The notes beneath the pieces were generated by a model. It did not search any database and had not been told where the DNA came from. It was given only the letters and a program-made list of their open reading frames with translations. A stretch of DNA of 64,000 nucleotides from JAWHTC01 sp032586155 (GTDB lineage: Bacteria > Pseudomonadota > Alphaproteobacteria > Rhodobacterales > Rhodobacteraceae). The stretch lies in assembly GCF_032586155.1 (NCBI RefSeq), contig NZ_JAWHTC010000002.1, positions 682,001 through 746,000 on the forward strand, in the 5' to 3' direction. This document shows, one piece after another, positions 1-8,067 of this stretch; positions within the stretch are counted from its first letter, which is position 1, and each line of letters opens with the position of its first letter. The position numbers and the translations under genes were made by a program.

Positions 1-260
1 CTGGCAAGATTCGCTCGTACAGGAGCACCGTAACGCATGGCATCGAAGAGCTCATCGTAGTCCATGCCCGATCCGTCATCACCAAAGAAAACGAACTTTC
101 GTCCGTCCTCCATGATCTCAATCTGAACATTGACTTCAGTAGCATCCGCCGCAATTGAATTGTCGATGATGTCTGCGGCTGCAGTGTTGAAACTGTAACC
201 AGTATCACGAAGGCCAAAGATCAGTCTGGTTGCGTCGGGCTGGTTGATGAGGTCTGACAT
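1..260 (-). CDS. GHKL-family (MORC/MutL-like) ATPase, 3' end outside window
   Basis: Reading leftward from an ATG at 258-260, the first 86 residues show the Bergerat ATP-binding fold. The N-box AAADIIDNSIAADA lies near residues 27-40, and the G1 box GDDGSGMDYDEL near residues 60-71. A Shine-Dalgarno-like AAGGG precedes the start. The gene runs off the left edge, so only the nucleotide-binding part is visible. It lies 71 bases downstream of vsr on the same strand, as the last visible gene of a dcm-vsr-ATPase cluster. ATPases of this type next to Vsr and C5 methyltransferases were described as prokaryotic MORC/MutL-like components of restriction-modification loci (Iyer, Abhiman and Aravind, 2008). 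Its partners in such loci (Z1-type helicase, PD-(D/E)XK nuclease) would lie beyond the edge. The fold assignment is firm; the defence role is inferred from the neighbours. Confidence 0.82.
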   Translation of the reverse strand, partial: MSDLINQPDATRLIFGLRDTGYSFNTAAADIIDNSIAADATEVNVQIEIMEDGRKFVFFGDDGSGMDYDELFDAMRYGAPVRANLA

Positions 261-331
261 TTTGTCCCTTTTTCAAAGGCAATCCTATCTCGGCGCGTGA
301 AACTGGAGGGTATGTCGTCAAACGACGCGCG

Positions 332-787
332 CTAAGTGGAGCCTCTTAATTCAAGAATTTCCTCGCTAGACAACAACCATTGCGAGATAGAGTCAAATAC
401 CGCTTTTTCTTCAAGCCGTTGCGGCCCGCGAATGCTGCATTCCCAGATGATCGCCACTCTCCAGCCTAGCTCTTTCTGAAGCTCCAGGTTGTTTGAGTCC
501 CGACTTCTGTTTGTCTCGATTTTGTGTCGCCAAGCTTCCCGGCGCGTCTCAGGAAGCTTGAACAAACGGCAGTCGTGACCATGAAAAAAGCAACTGCGAA
601 CGTCGATCAAGGCATTGTATTTTGGGAGAACGATGTCAGGGGTTCCCGGGATACTCCGCTGATGAAGTCTGAACCGAAACCCTAACGCATGAAGTCCGCA
701 TCGAATGAGTTTCTCGGGTTTGGTGTCTTTCGATCGGATCGCAGCCATATTCCGGCTACGTGTTTCCTTGTCATGAACGTCAGCCAG
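332..787 (-). CDS. vsr: Vsr-type very short patch repair endonuclease
   Basis: Vsr nucleases nick DNA beside T:G mismatches created by deamination of 5-methylcytosine, and they accompany C5 methyltransferases. About 151 residues, the usual family size. The N-terminal signature (ADVHDKETRSRNMAAIRSKD, residues 2-21) is followed by PGTPDIVLP, which carries the metal-binding Asp, and then CFFHGHDC and the RDSNN helix. No ATG, GTG or TTG lies in frame near the family's conserved start, but a CTG at 785-787 sits six bases after a perfect AAGGAGG, so I place the start there. The next ATG (746-748) would remove conserved residues and has no ribosome binding site. The start overlaps the dcm stop by 8 bases. 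The usual F-x-H-G-C-F-W-H stretch reads D-V-R-S-C-F-F-H, so the first His is Arg; activity may be altered. Confidence 0.85.
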   Translation of the reverse strand: MADVHDKETRSRNMAAIRSKDTKPEKLIRCGLHALGFRFRLHQRSIPGTPDIVLPKYNALIDVRSCFFHGHDCRLFKLPETRREAWRHKIETNRSRDSNNLELQKELGWRVAIIWECSIRGPQRLEEKAVFDSISQWLLSSEEILELRGST

Positions 788-1820
788 CCAAGGCCTCCTT
801 CGCGTCAATGTTTGCCGCAATGTGTGGAGCCATAACTCGCGCGACTTCTTTGAAAACCGGGATTGCCACGCTGTTTCCAAACTGGCGGTAAGCCTGAGTA
901 TCAGAAACCGGAATCACAAAATCGTCGCGGTAGCCCATCAGGCGCGCGCATTCGCGAGGAGTCAGGCGCCTTGGGTTTTCACCTTTTCCTTGTTCAATCA
1001 GGATCTCAGAGCCATCTTTGTGATACCGGGCAGAAAGAGTACGGGCTACATCGTTCGGTCCAAAGACACTGCATCCGAAACCATTACCTGCTTTCGCATG
1101 CTTTTCTTTGTAGTCCTGCAAATACTGCCAAAGATGGTCTGAAAGCGTGTACTTCGGGTTGACTGAACCGATATCACACAAGGTGTATGGGTCTTCTGGT
1201 TCCTCTGTCCCGTCTTCCGGGTGGAGAATGGTAGAGAGTTTAAACGAGCCTTTTTGCGGCAGTTCCAGACTTGAAAAGTCAAAGCCTGTATCATGCAGAA
1301 AGCCCACAAGAACGATCCTCTGGCGATGCTGCGGCAGGAAATGCTGTGCATCAATGATCTGCGACTTTACCGAGTAACCGAGTTCCTCAAGAGCGCCGAT
1401 GATGACCTTAAAGGTCTTACCCTTGTCGTGACTGCGGAGATTTTTGACGTTCTCCAGCATGAAAGCTTCAGGGCGATGGTGTTTGAGTATTCTCACGACA
1501 TCGAAAAAGAGCGTCCCTTGCGTCTCATCCAAGAAGCCATGCGCACGCCCCAGAGCGTTCTTTTTCGACACACCGGCGAGGCTGAAGGGCTGGCAGGGGA
1601 AGCCAGCACAAAGAACGTTGTGTTCTGGAACGTCAACTGCATCGATGCACTGAATGTCGCCGTCGATTGGCCGGTTGTCTTTGTAGTTTGCCTCATAGGT
1701 CTGCCGCGCAAACTTGTCCCATTCAGAGGTAAACACGCAATGTCCGCCAATGCGCTCCATTGCCTGCCGAAGGCCACCAATGCCAGCAAACAGATCAATG
1801 AATGTGAAACCTCGGGGCAT
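780..1820 (-). CDS. dcm: DNA (cytosine-5) methyltransferase
   Basis: Transfers a methyl group from S-adenosylmethionine to C5 of cytosine. The conserved blocks appear in order: motif I FIDLFAGIGGLRQA near the N-terminus, motif IV GFPCQPFSLAG with the catalytic Cys, motif VI LENV, motif VIII QHRQRIVLVGF, then LTPRECARLMGY and RQFGNSVAIPV (motifs IX-X). At 346 residues it is a compact single-domain enzyme of Dcm/HpaII size. I use the ATG at 1820 because GAGGAAG sits just upstream; an ATG at 1844 is possible. It leads the cluster with vsr and a GHKL ATPase, all minus strand. Its target sequence cannot be read from the protein. Position next to a tRNA attachment scar suggests it arrived with the island. 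Confidence 0.95.
   Translation of the reverse strand: MPRGFTFIDLFAGIGGLRQAMERIGGHCVFTSEWDKFARQTYEANYKDNRPIDGDIQCIDAVDVPEHNVLCAGFPCQPFSLAGVSKKNALGRAHGFLDETQGTLFFDVVRILKHHRPEAFMLENVKNLRSHDKGKTFKVIIGALEELGYSVKSQIIDAQHFLPQHRQRIVLVGFLHDTGFDFSSLELPQKGSFKLSTILHPEDGTEEPEDPYTLCDIGSVNPKYTLSDHLWQYLQDYKEKHAKAGNGFGCSVFGPNDVARTLSARYHKDGSEILIEQGKGENPRRLTPRECARLMGYRDDFVIPVSDTQAYRQFGNSVAIPVFKEVARVMAPHIAANIDAKEALAG
794..800 (-). promoter_or_regulatory. Strong Shine-Dalgarno deciding a CTG start for vsr
   Basis: On the minus strand AAGGAGG lies six bases before the CTG at 785-787, inside the end of dcm. This ideal spacing, and the absence of another start codon at the conserved N-terminus, support non-canonical CTG initiation. 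Confidence 0.6.
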
Positions 1821-1965
1821 TTGCTCTTCCTCGCTTGGGCACACCGTATATCGACAGCCTTGCTCGGTCCAGGCAGAAGTGCTCGAGGAGTGCAGGGAAG
1901 GCTTAGCACAACAGCGGGCCCTATCAGTCTGTGCGCTTTTCTCTTAACATTCAGTCAACGACTGC

Positions 1966-1987
1966 TTGGTGCAAATTTGGTGCAAAT
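1966..1987. repeat. Perfect tandem 11-bp repeat near the island end
   Basis: TTGGTGCAAAT occurs twice in tandem, about 110 bases inside the tRNA-Lys attachment scar. Short repeats here are what arm-type integrase or excisionase sites look like, but this role is inference. The surrounding gene-free stretch 1821-2099 must also hold the dcm promoter. Confidence 0.5.
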
Positions 1988-2099
1988 CTTCTCTGCAAAC
2001 AGCGTCAATACGGACACTCCACATAGAGCGGCATTAGAAAACCACAACTTAACAGCCTGTTGACTATGTTGAGTATACAGGCTTTCCGTGGAGCTCTTT

Positions 2100-2144
2100 C
2101 TTTTAATCAGTGGGTCGCAGGTTCGAATCCTGCACGGCTCACCA
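2100..2144 (+). other. tRNA-Lys(TTT) 3' fragment: attachment-site scar of an integrated island
   Basis: The sequence covers the 3' side of a tRNA-Lys: anticodon-loop TTTTAA, the 3' anticodon strand TCAG, a complete T-arm (GCAGG-TTCGAAT-CCTGC at 2117-2133), the acceptor strand ACGGCTC, discriminator A and encoded CCA (2142-2144). The D-arm and 5' acceptor strand are absent: the bases before 2100 cannot pair as a tRNA. This is the duplicated 3' end left when an integrase recombines into a tRNA gene. Given the orientation, the intact tRNA-Lys should lie beyond the left edge and the island, including dcm and vsr, on the left. Sequence to the right is the original flank. Confidence 0.8.
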
Positions 2145-2610
2145 CTAAACCAAATGATATCAATAGCTTGCAGGGGACCCCCCTTTGCTCGTCTGTGTCA
2201 TTTAGTTTGCCGCGAGCAACACGGAAGCAACGTGACCGACCTTTCCAGGCGGAATCGCTGTTGCGGATGCATCACGGTGGTTTGCCCCGATCATTGCAGC
2301 ATTGCCTGCGAGATTTGACCCTCCTCCGCTCTTAGGCTGAAACAAAAGAGGTCTGATGGGCGAAGAGTGGACCTTCGCTGCGGTCGGTCCGAAAGTCTCT
2401 TACGCGGGACAAACCCGTCATTAGCATCACAACAGGCAACGATTGCTTTCAGCCTACAGTGGACATCTCGCTTAATCACCTAGGATGGGAAGCAGACTCT
2501 CTCTGCTGTTCTAACGAACCTCTGCATTTGCGTCAGTATATACAACAATTTTGAATGTCTTTTCTGGCAACGATCATTGGTTGCGGAAACCATCGGTCGG
2601 TTGCCCTGAA
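2145..2610. other. Gene-free stretch right of the tRNA scar
   Basis: No reading frame here has a convincing start, ribosome binding site or recognisable protein. The small frames on both strands look like chance. It separates the island end from the terminator of the polyamine-type operon. Confidence 0.6.
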
Positions 2611-2642
2611 GAAAAACCGGGCTGTGATCTTCACACCCCGGT
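2611..2642 (-). terminator. Rho-independent terminator of the ydc-like operon
   Basis: On the minus strand an almost perfect hairpin (ACCGGGGTGTGA, loop AGA, TCACAGCCCGGT) is followed by TTTTTC. It lies about 40 bases after the stop of the aldehyde dehydrogenase gene, the last gene of the operon. Confidence 0.8.
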
Positions 2643-2681
2643 CTCGCTTCAGCGGAAGAACTTGTGACGACTCGTGTGCCG

Positions 2682-4106
2682 TCAATGTGCTATCATGACA
2701 TGCCTAACTGCTGTGTAGTCCTCAAGCGCATACATGGACATGTCTTTTCCATATCCCGATTGCTTGACTCCGCCGTGGGGCATTTCCGTGGTTAGCATAA
2801 AGTGTGTGTTGACCCATGTGCAGCCATATTGGAGACGTGCACAATTATCCATGGCTTTACCGATATCACTCGTCCAAACCGATGAGGCCAGACCGTACTT
2901 GCTGTCATTGGCCCAGTTGATGACATCGTCGTCTTCGCCAAAGCGTGTGACTGACACGACCGGACCAAACACCTCACGTTGTACAATTTCATCGGTTTGC
3001 AGAGCTCCTGCAACCACCGTGGGTTGGTAGTAGAAGCCGTTGCCCTCGTGCAGGCTGCCGCCTGTTGTTATTTCCATGTGGCTCTGTTCCGAGGCGCGCT
3101 GGACAAAACTCGCGACACGATCCCGTTGCCGCTGGCTGATGAGTGGAGGGATTTCGTTTACGGTGTCATCGTCATTGTCATATTGGATGGACGCGGCAGC
3201 GTTTGACAGATCAGCCACAAGGTTGTCGTAAATTTTGGACCCGGCATAGATGCGGCACGCAGCGGTACAGTCTTGACCCGCATTGTAATAACCGAACGCC
3301 TTCAACCCTTCTACCACCCGGGCTAGATCGGCATCATCATGAACAATGACCGGTGCCTTTCCGCCAAGTTCCAAGTGTGTGCGCTTGACTGAATTGGCGG
3401 CGGCTACAAGCACTTTCTTGCCGGTCGCGATGTCGCCGGTAATCGAAATCATGTCGACCCCCGGATGATTGATGAGCGTATTACCTACGCTTCCGCCCTG
3501 ACCGACGATCACGTTCAATACGCCTTTGGGCAAGATATCGTTCAAGATATTCGCCAGCTTCAGTGCCGTGAGCGGTGTTTGTTCTGACGGTTTCATAACG
3601 ACCGTGTTGCCGCCTGCAAGCGCAGGTGCCAGCTTCCACGCCATCATCATCATTGGATAGTTCCAGGGGGCAATGGAGGCGACAACGCCGATTGCATCCC
3701 TACGGATCATAGAGGTGTGCCCCTCAAGGTATTCCCCTGCGACCGGGCCGTTCATATTGCGCACGGCCCCTGCGAAAAAACGGAAGCAGTCTGCAACGCC
3801 GGGTACTTCTTCGTTACGCACCTCGTTGATGGGCTTGCCGCAGTTCAGGGCTTCCAGCTGTGCCAGCTCTTCGAGGTTGGCATCAACGGCATCCGCAATG
3901 GCCAGCAGAATGGCCGACCGTTCGCCGGGCGTGGTACGCGACCACGCCGGGAACGCTTCACGAGCTGCCGCGACCGCGCTATCGATCTGCTCGGGGCTGG
4001 CCTCTGGCATTTGCAGGATTACTTCGCCGGTTCTCGGGTTAAGGACGGTTTCGGTCATCTCTGTGCCCGCCTCAAAAGCACCATTGATCAGCATGTTGGT
4101 TTCCAT
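2682..4106 (-). CDS. patD: Gamma-aminobutyraldehyde dehydrogenase (YdcW/PatD type)
   Basis: Predicted to oxidise 4-aminobutyraldehyde to GABA with NAD in putrescine breakdown. About 474 residues, the normal size. Family signatures are IAPWNYPMMMMAWKLAPAL in the Rossmann half, LELGGKAPV with the general-base Glu, and GQDCTAACR with the catalytic Cys, the form typical of YdcW rather than of betaine aldehyde dehydrogenases. The ATG at 4106 is preceded by AGGGAGA. It is the last of five minus-strand genes whose order (binding protein, ATPase, two permeases, dehydrogenase) copies E. coli ydcSTUVW, so transport and oxidation of a polyamine-type substrate are probably coupled. The exact aldehyde is inferred; betaine or related aldehydes cannot be excluded. 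Confidence 0.88.
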   Translation of the reverse strand: METNMLINGAFEAGTEMTETVLNPRTGEVILQMPEASPEQIDSAVAAAREAFPAWSRTTPGERSAILLAIADAVDANLEELAQLEALNCGKPINEVRNEEVPGVADCFRFFAGAVRNMNGPVAGEYLEGHTSMIRRDAIGVVASIAPWNYPMMMMAWKLAPALAGGNTVVMKPSEQTPLTALKLANILNDILPKGVLNVIVGQGGSVGNTLINHPGVDMISITGDIATGKKVLVAAANSVKRTHLELGGKAPVIVHDDADLARVVEGLKAFGYYNAGQDCTAACRIYAGSKIYDNLVADLSNAAASIQYDNDDDTVNEIPPLISQRQRDRVASFVQRASEQSHMEITTGGSLHEGNGFYYQPTVVAGALQTDEIVQREVFGPVVSVTRFGEDDDVINWANDSKYGLASSVWTSDIGKAMDNCARLQYGCTWVNTHFMLTTEMPHGGVKQSGYGKDMSMYALEDYTAVRHVMIAH

Positions 4107-4122
4107 GATTTTCTCCCTGTTC

Positions 4123-4929
4123 TTATTTGCCCTGTCCGGCAACCGTGTCAGTGCCGCGGGTGAGATAGTAGGCGCCGAGGATCGGCAGAAAAGTAACGAT
4201 GACCACAACCATGGCCACCACGTTGGTGACGGGGCGCTGACGCGGGCGCACCAGTTCTTCGAGCATCCAGATCGGTAGAGTCTGCTGTTGACCGGCAGTA
4301 AATGTTGTCACGATAACCTCGTCAAAACTGAGGGCAAAGGCGAGCATGCCACCGGCCAGAAGTGCCGTGGAGATGTTGGGAAGGATGACATGCCGGAAGG
4401 TCTGAAAGCTCGTCGCACCAAGGTCCATCGAGGCCTCGACCAGAGATCCCGACGTGCGGCGGAACCGGGCAACGGCGTTGTTGTAGACCACCACGATACA
4501 GAAAGTCGCGTGACCCAGAACAATCGTCCAGAAACTGAACGGGATGTCGGCGAGGTTAAAAGCCGACCGCAGCGAGATGCCGGTGACGATCCCGGGCAAG
4601 GCGATCGGCAGGATCACCAGCAGCGAGATAGCTTCGCGACCGAAGAAACGGGTCCGGCTGACAGCCGCGGCGCATAGCGTGCCCAGGATCAGCGCGATCA
4701 CGGTCGAGATCGATGCCACCTTGGCCGAAAGCGCCAGCGCTTCCCAGACGTCGGGGCGGTTCCATGTCACACCGAACCACTTCAGCGTCAGTCCGGGGGG
4801 CGGCCACTGATAAGATTTGTCTTCGGTGGTGAAGGCATAGACAAAGATCAGGAGGATCGGCAGGTGCATAAAGGCGAGGCCAAGACCCGCGGCGATTTTC
4901 AATCCGGTGGAAGCGCGATCAGAGTGCAT
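4123..4929 (-). CDS. ydcV: ABC transporter permease, polyamine type (YdcV/PotC-like)
   Basis: Inner-membrane permease of a spermidine/putrescine-type importer, 268 residues. It begins MHSDRASTGLKIAAGLGLAF with a first membrane segment, followed by the PotC-like stretch LIFVYAFTTEDKSYQWPP. The EAA loop that docks the ATPase appears as EASMDLGATSFQTFRHVILP. Five to six hydrophobic segments are visible. The ATG at 4929 is preceded by AAAGGAG and lies inside the last codons of the upstream permease, an 11-base overlap that suggests translational coupling. The stop is 16 bases before the dehydrogenase start. Confidence 0.9.
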   Translation of the reverse strand: MHSDRASTGLKIAAGLGLAFMHLPILLIFVYAFTTEDKSYQWPPPGLTLKWFGVTWNRPDVWEALALSAKVASISTVIALILGTLCAAAVSRTRFFGREAISLLVILPIALPGIVTGISLRSAFNLADIPFSFWTIVLGHATFCIVVVYNNAVARFRRTSGSLVEASMDLGATSFQTFRHVILPNISTALLAGGMLAFALSFDEVIVTTFTAGQQQTLPIWMLEELVRPRQRPVTNVVAMVVVIVTFLPILGAYYLTRGTDTVAGQGK

Positions 4930-5860
4930 CGAAAGCTCCTTTCCGTTTGGCGATCCATAGGTAGATTCCCATGATGACAATCGGAACAACGGCGAAGGCG
5001 GCAGCCAGCGGGATGTTCCCGGCGGTGCCCTGGTAGGCATAGACGGCCTGACCAATGAACCGGCGCGACGACCCTACGATCTGAGGAATGATGTAGTCGC
5101 CTAGCGTCAGGGAGAAGGTGAAGATGGATCCGGCAATAACCCCAGGCAATGCGAGCGGCAGCAGCACATGCCGAAAGCTTTGCCCCGGCGTGGCGCCCAG
5201 ATCGCCCGATGCTTCCATCATCGAGGGCGGTACGCGCTCCAACGCGGCCTGTATCGGCAGGATCATGAACGGGAGCCACACGTAGAGGAACACCAGAAAT
5301 GTACCTGTCCAACTGACGGAAAGCGAGTTGCCACCGATGATCGGCAGCGACAGGTAGGCCTCAAGCAGCCAACTCAGATGCAGCGTCTCGAACAGCCAGT
5401 TCAGAATGCCTTCTTTCGCCAGGATCAGTTTCCATGAATAGACCTTGACCAGATAGCTCGACCACAAGGGCAGCATGACGCCAAGATAGAAAATGGCCTT
5501 CCACTTTCCCCTGGCGTAACGCGCCGCGTAATAGGCTATCGGAAAGCTTACAATTGCCGCTGCGATCGTCACGGCCGAGGCCATCAGGAATGTGCGAACA
5601 ATGATGTCGAAATTGGCAGGCGTGAACAACTCGCTGTAGGTCTTGAGCGTGAACTCATAGATGATAAGGCCCGAGAATTCGTCGATTGAAAAGAAGCTCT
5701 GAGCCAGCAGGGCAAAGAGCGACCCGAGATAGACGACACCCAGCCAAAGCGCAGGTGGTGCGATCAACAGTAGGATCGTCAACCGCGGGTTTCGCCACAA
5801 CGTGTCGGATATCCGCGTCAGAACGCCGTTGCGATCTGTATCAAGAACACCATCACTCAT
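4919..5860 (-). CDS. ydcU: ABC transporter permease, polyamine type (YdcU/PotB-like)
   Basis: First permease of the importer, 313 residues, with about six membrane segments and an EAA loop near residues 218-238 (MMEASGDLGATPGQSFRHVL). An extended cytoplasmic N-terminus precedes the first membrane segment (LTILLLIAPPALWLGVVYLG), as in PotB and YdcU. The start overlaps the ATPase gene by 8 bases. Together with YdcV it should form the heterodimeric channel. Substrate assignment rests on operon order. Confidence 0.9.
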   Translation of the reverse strand: MSDGVLDTDRNGVLTRISDTLWRNPRLTILLLIAPPALWLGVVYLGSLFALLAQSFFSIDEFSGLIIYEFTLKTYSELFTPANFDIIVRTFLMASAVTIAAAIVSFPIAYYAARYARGKWKAIFYLGVMLPLWSSYLVKVYSWKLILAKEGILNWLFETLHLSWLLEAYLSLPIIGGNSLSVSWTGTFLVFLYVWLPFMILPIQAALERVPPSMMEASGDLGATPGQSFRHVLLPLALPGVIAGSIFTFSLTLGDYIIPQIVGSSRRFIGQAVYAYQGTAGNIPLAAAFAVVPIVIMGIYLWIAKRKGAFDAL

Positions 5861-6842
5861 CCGCCTGCTCCATCAGGTGGATGTCGTCGTCGGCCCAGCT
5901 CACATGGGTGTGTTCCCCGACCGGCGGAATTGCTTGCCCCTTGGGTAAAAGGGCGATCATCTGAATACCATCAAGCTCCAACGAGACTCTGGTCGACGTG
6001 CCGATAAAGCTGGTTGCCCGGACAGTGGCAGGCAGACCTTCTTCGCCGAGCCTTACCGCTTCGGGGCGAACGGCGGCATTGGCCCAGATACCCTTCGTCT
6101 TTTCAGTAACATGCGGCGGCAGCACGTTGGACGATCCGACGAAATCTGCAACGAACGGCACTTCGGGCCGATAGTAGATATCTTCCGGCTTGCCGACCTG
6201 AACGATCTTGCCTTCGTTGAATACGGCAACCCTATCGGCCATCGAAAGTGCTTCACCCTGATCGTGGGTGACAAAAACGAAGGTAATTCCAAGCTTGCGC
6301 TGCAACGCCTTTAGTTCTTCCTGCATCTGCTCACGTAGCTTGAGATCAAGCGCGCCTAAAGGTTCGTCCAGAAGAAGAACCTTGGGTTTATTGACCAAGG
6401 CCCGCGCCAAGGCGACCCGCTGCCGCTGACCGCCTGAAAGCTCCGAAGGTTTACGCCCGCCGTATCCCGGCAAAGCCACCAACTCCAACGCTTCTTCTGC
6501 TGCCTGATGCCGTTCCTTCTTGGACATGCCCGCGATCATCAGACCATATGCAACGTTGTCTAGAACATTCAGATGGGGGAATAGCGCATAGTCTTGAAAA
6601 ACAGTGTTCACGTGGCGCTTGTAAGGCGGCACGCCTTGCGCCGGCTGGCTAAAAATCGATATCTCGCCCGCTGTCGGTTGTTCGAAGCCGGCAATCAAAC
6701 GCAAACAGGTCGTTTTGCCTGAGCCTGACGGTCCCAGCATGGCAAAGAACTCACCTTCCGCGATGTTGATATCGACCTCGTCGACTGCGCGAACAGATCC
6801 GAAATGGCGCGATACGCCGGTAAATGAGACTGCTGATGTCAT
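5853..6842 (-). CDS. ydcT: ABC transporter ATP-binding protein (YdcT/PotA-like)
   Basis: Energises the importer. 329 residues: Walker A GPSGSGKT near residue 38, Q-loop FQDYALFPH, signature LSGGQRQRVALARAL, Walker B VLLLDEPLGALD and switch His in VFVTHDQGEA. These are followed by a C-terminal TOBE-type extension (IWANAAVRPEAVRLGE onward) typical of PotA-like subunits. The D-loop and L-R-E-Q-M-Q-E-E-L after Walker B match the polyamine/iron family. Its end overlaps ydcU by 8 bases; its start is 64 bases after the binding-protein stop. Confidence 0.95.
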   Translation of the reverse strand: MTSAVSFTGVSRHFGSVRAVDEVDINIAEGEFFAMLGPSGSGKTTCLRLIAGFEQPTAGEISIFSQPAQGVPPYKRHVNTVFQDYALFPHLNVLDNVAYGLMIAGMSKKERHQAAEEALELVALPGYGGRKPSELSGGQRQRVALARALVNKPKVLLLDEPLGALDLKLREQMQEELKALQRKLGITFVFVTHDQGEALSMADRVAVFNEGKIVQVGKPEDIYYRPEVPFVADFVGSSNVLPPHVTEKTKGIWANAAVRPEAVRLGEEGLPATVRATSFIGTSTRVSLELDGIQMIALLPKGQAIPPVGEHTHVSWADDDIHLMEQADE

Positions 6843-6906
6843 GGGATTTCCGTTTGGTTTGCCGGCCCCCCTGAGGGGAGACCAGCGTTGGCATTGAATG
6901 TCGGTT

Positions 6907-8067
6907 TTACCGGCCGCCGATCACGCCGATATAGTCCGATACCCAGCGGTAGTAGGGCACACAAGTTTCCTGGCTCTCACATTTGGATACCGGTGTCTGC
7001 CAGAACTTGATGCGTTCGAATTCATCCATGCCGTTCTTGGTGCATCCTTCGGCAGTTTGCATGCCTCGACCATCGGTACAGGCCGCCGGAACAGCCGGGT
7101 TGGCGCCGAACCAGACCGACAGGTCCGATTGAAGGTTCGAAGACAGAGTATGCTCCATCCACATATACGAGCAGTTGGGGTTTTCCGCATCCACGTGCAT
7201 CATGGTGGTATCTGCCCACCCGGTGGCGCCTTCTTGCGGAATGACCGACGCGACCTTGGCGCCGTCACCTTGCAGTAGGTTCACCTGGAACGGCCATGAA
7301 CCGGAGGCGACCATGCCTTCGTTCTTGAAGTCGTCGATCTGGATGAATGCATCGTGCCAGTAGCGTGACACCAGTTCGCGCTGGCCACGCAGCAGGTCCA
7401 GAGCAGCGTTGTACTGATCCTGGTTCAATTCGTAGGGTGAAGTGATGCCCAACTCGGGCTTGTGAAACATCAGGTAGTTGGCGGCATCCGCGATGTGAAT
7501 CGGGCCGTCATAAGCCTGAACCCTGCCCTTGTTGGATTTGCCGTCAGACAGCATCGTCTCTTCGAACACGACCGACCAGCTTGTGGGTGCTTCGTCAAAG
7601 GCTTCCGTCGAGTACATAAGCACGTTCGGGCCCCACATGTAGGGCGTGCCATAGTGGGTGGCGTTCACATAGTGCCAAGGTGCTTCTTTGAGGCGCTCGT
7701 CGACACTGCCCCAGCTCGGGATCAGGTCGATGTTCACGGGTTGAACGCGTTTGCCCGCTATCATGCGCAATGAGGCATCGCCCGAAGCCGTCACGAGGTC
7801 AAAACCTCCCTCGTTCATCAGTGCTACCATTTCGTCGCTGGTGTTGGCGGTTTTAACCTTGACCATACAACCGGTGGCTTCTTCGAATTTGGTGACCCAG
7901 TCGAAGGCTTCCACCGTTTCGCCACGTTCGATGTACCCCGGCCATGCCACGATGTTAACCTGACCTTCGCCAGCTCCTATTTCAGTGACCATATCTGCGG
8001 CCAGTGACGGCGCTGCAATGGTTATCGCGCACGTAATCGCCGTACAGGATTTTAGGACTTGTCTCAT
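6907..8067 (-). CDS. ydcS: Polyamine-type extracellular solute-binding protein (YdcS-like)
   Basis: Periplasmic binding protein of the importer, 386 residues, with a Sec signal peptide (first ~23 residues, ending PSLAAD). The mature part starts EIGAGEGQVNIVAWPGYIER, the strand typical of PotD/PotF/YdcS proteins. It is distinctive in having several Cys residues in the last third (DGRGMQTAEGCTKNGMDEF and KCESQETCVPYY), seen in the YdcS subgroup and probably forming disulfides. First gene of the five-gene operon. The 138-base gap upstream, before the LysR stop, is where the operon promoter should lie. Confidence 0.92.
   Translation of the reverse strand: MRQVLKSCTAITCAITIAAPSLAADMVTEIGAGEGQVNIVAWPGYIERGETVEAFDWVTKFEEATGCMVKVKTANTSDEMVALMNEGGFDLVTASGDASLRMIAGKRVQPVNIDLIPSWGSVDERLKEAPWHYVNATHYGTPYMWGPNVLMYSTEAFDEAPTSWSVVFEETMLSDGKSNKGRVQAYDGPIHIADAANYLMFHKPELGITSPYELNQDQYNAALDLLRGQRELVSRYWHDAFIQIDDFKNEGMVASGSWPFQVNLLQGDGAKVASVIPQEGATGWADTTMMHVDAENPNCSYMWMEHTLSSNLQSDLSVWFGANPAVPAACTDGRGMQTAEGCTKNGMDEFERIKFWQTPVSKCESQETCVPYYRWVSDYIGVIGGR

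Noticed and set aside
2291..2479. Open minus-strand frame of 62 codons in the gene-free stretch after the tRNA scar
   Set aside because: No ribosome binding site, no recognisable protein, and composition does not look like the neighbouring genes; treated as chance.
2616..2642. TGTGA and TCACA halves inside the hairpin after the aldehyde dehydrogenase gene
   Set aside because: The spacer is only three bases, wrong for a Crp site, and the stem is followed by a T-run; it is a terminator.
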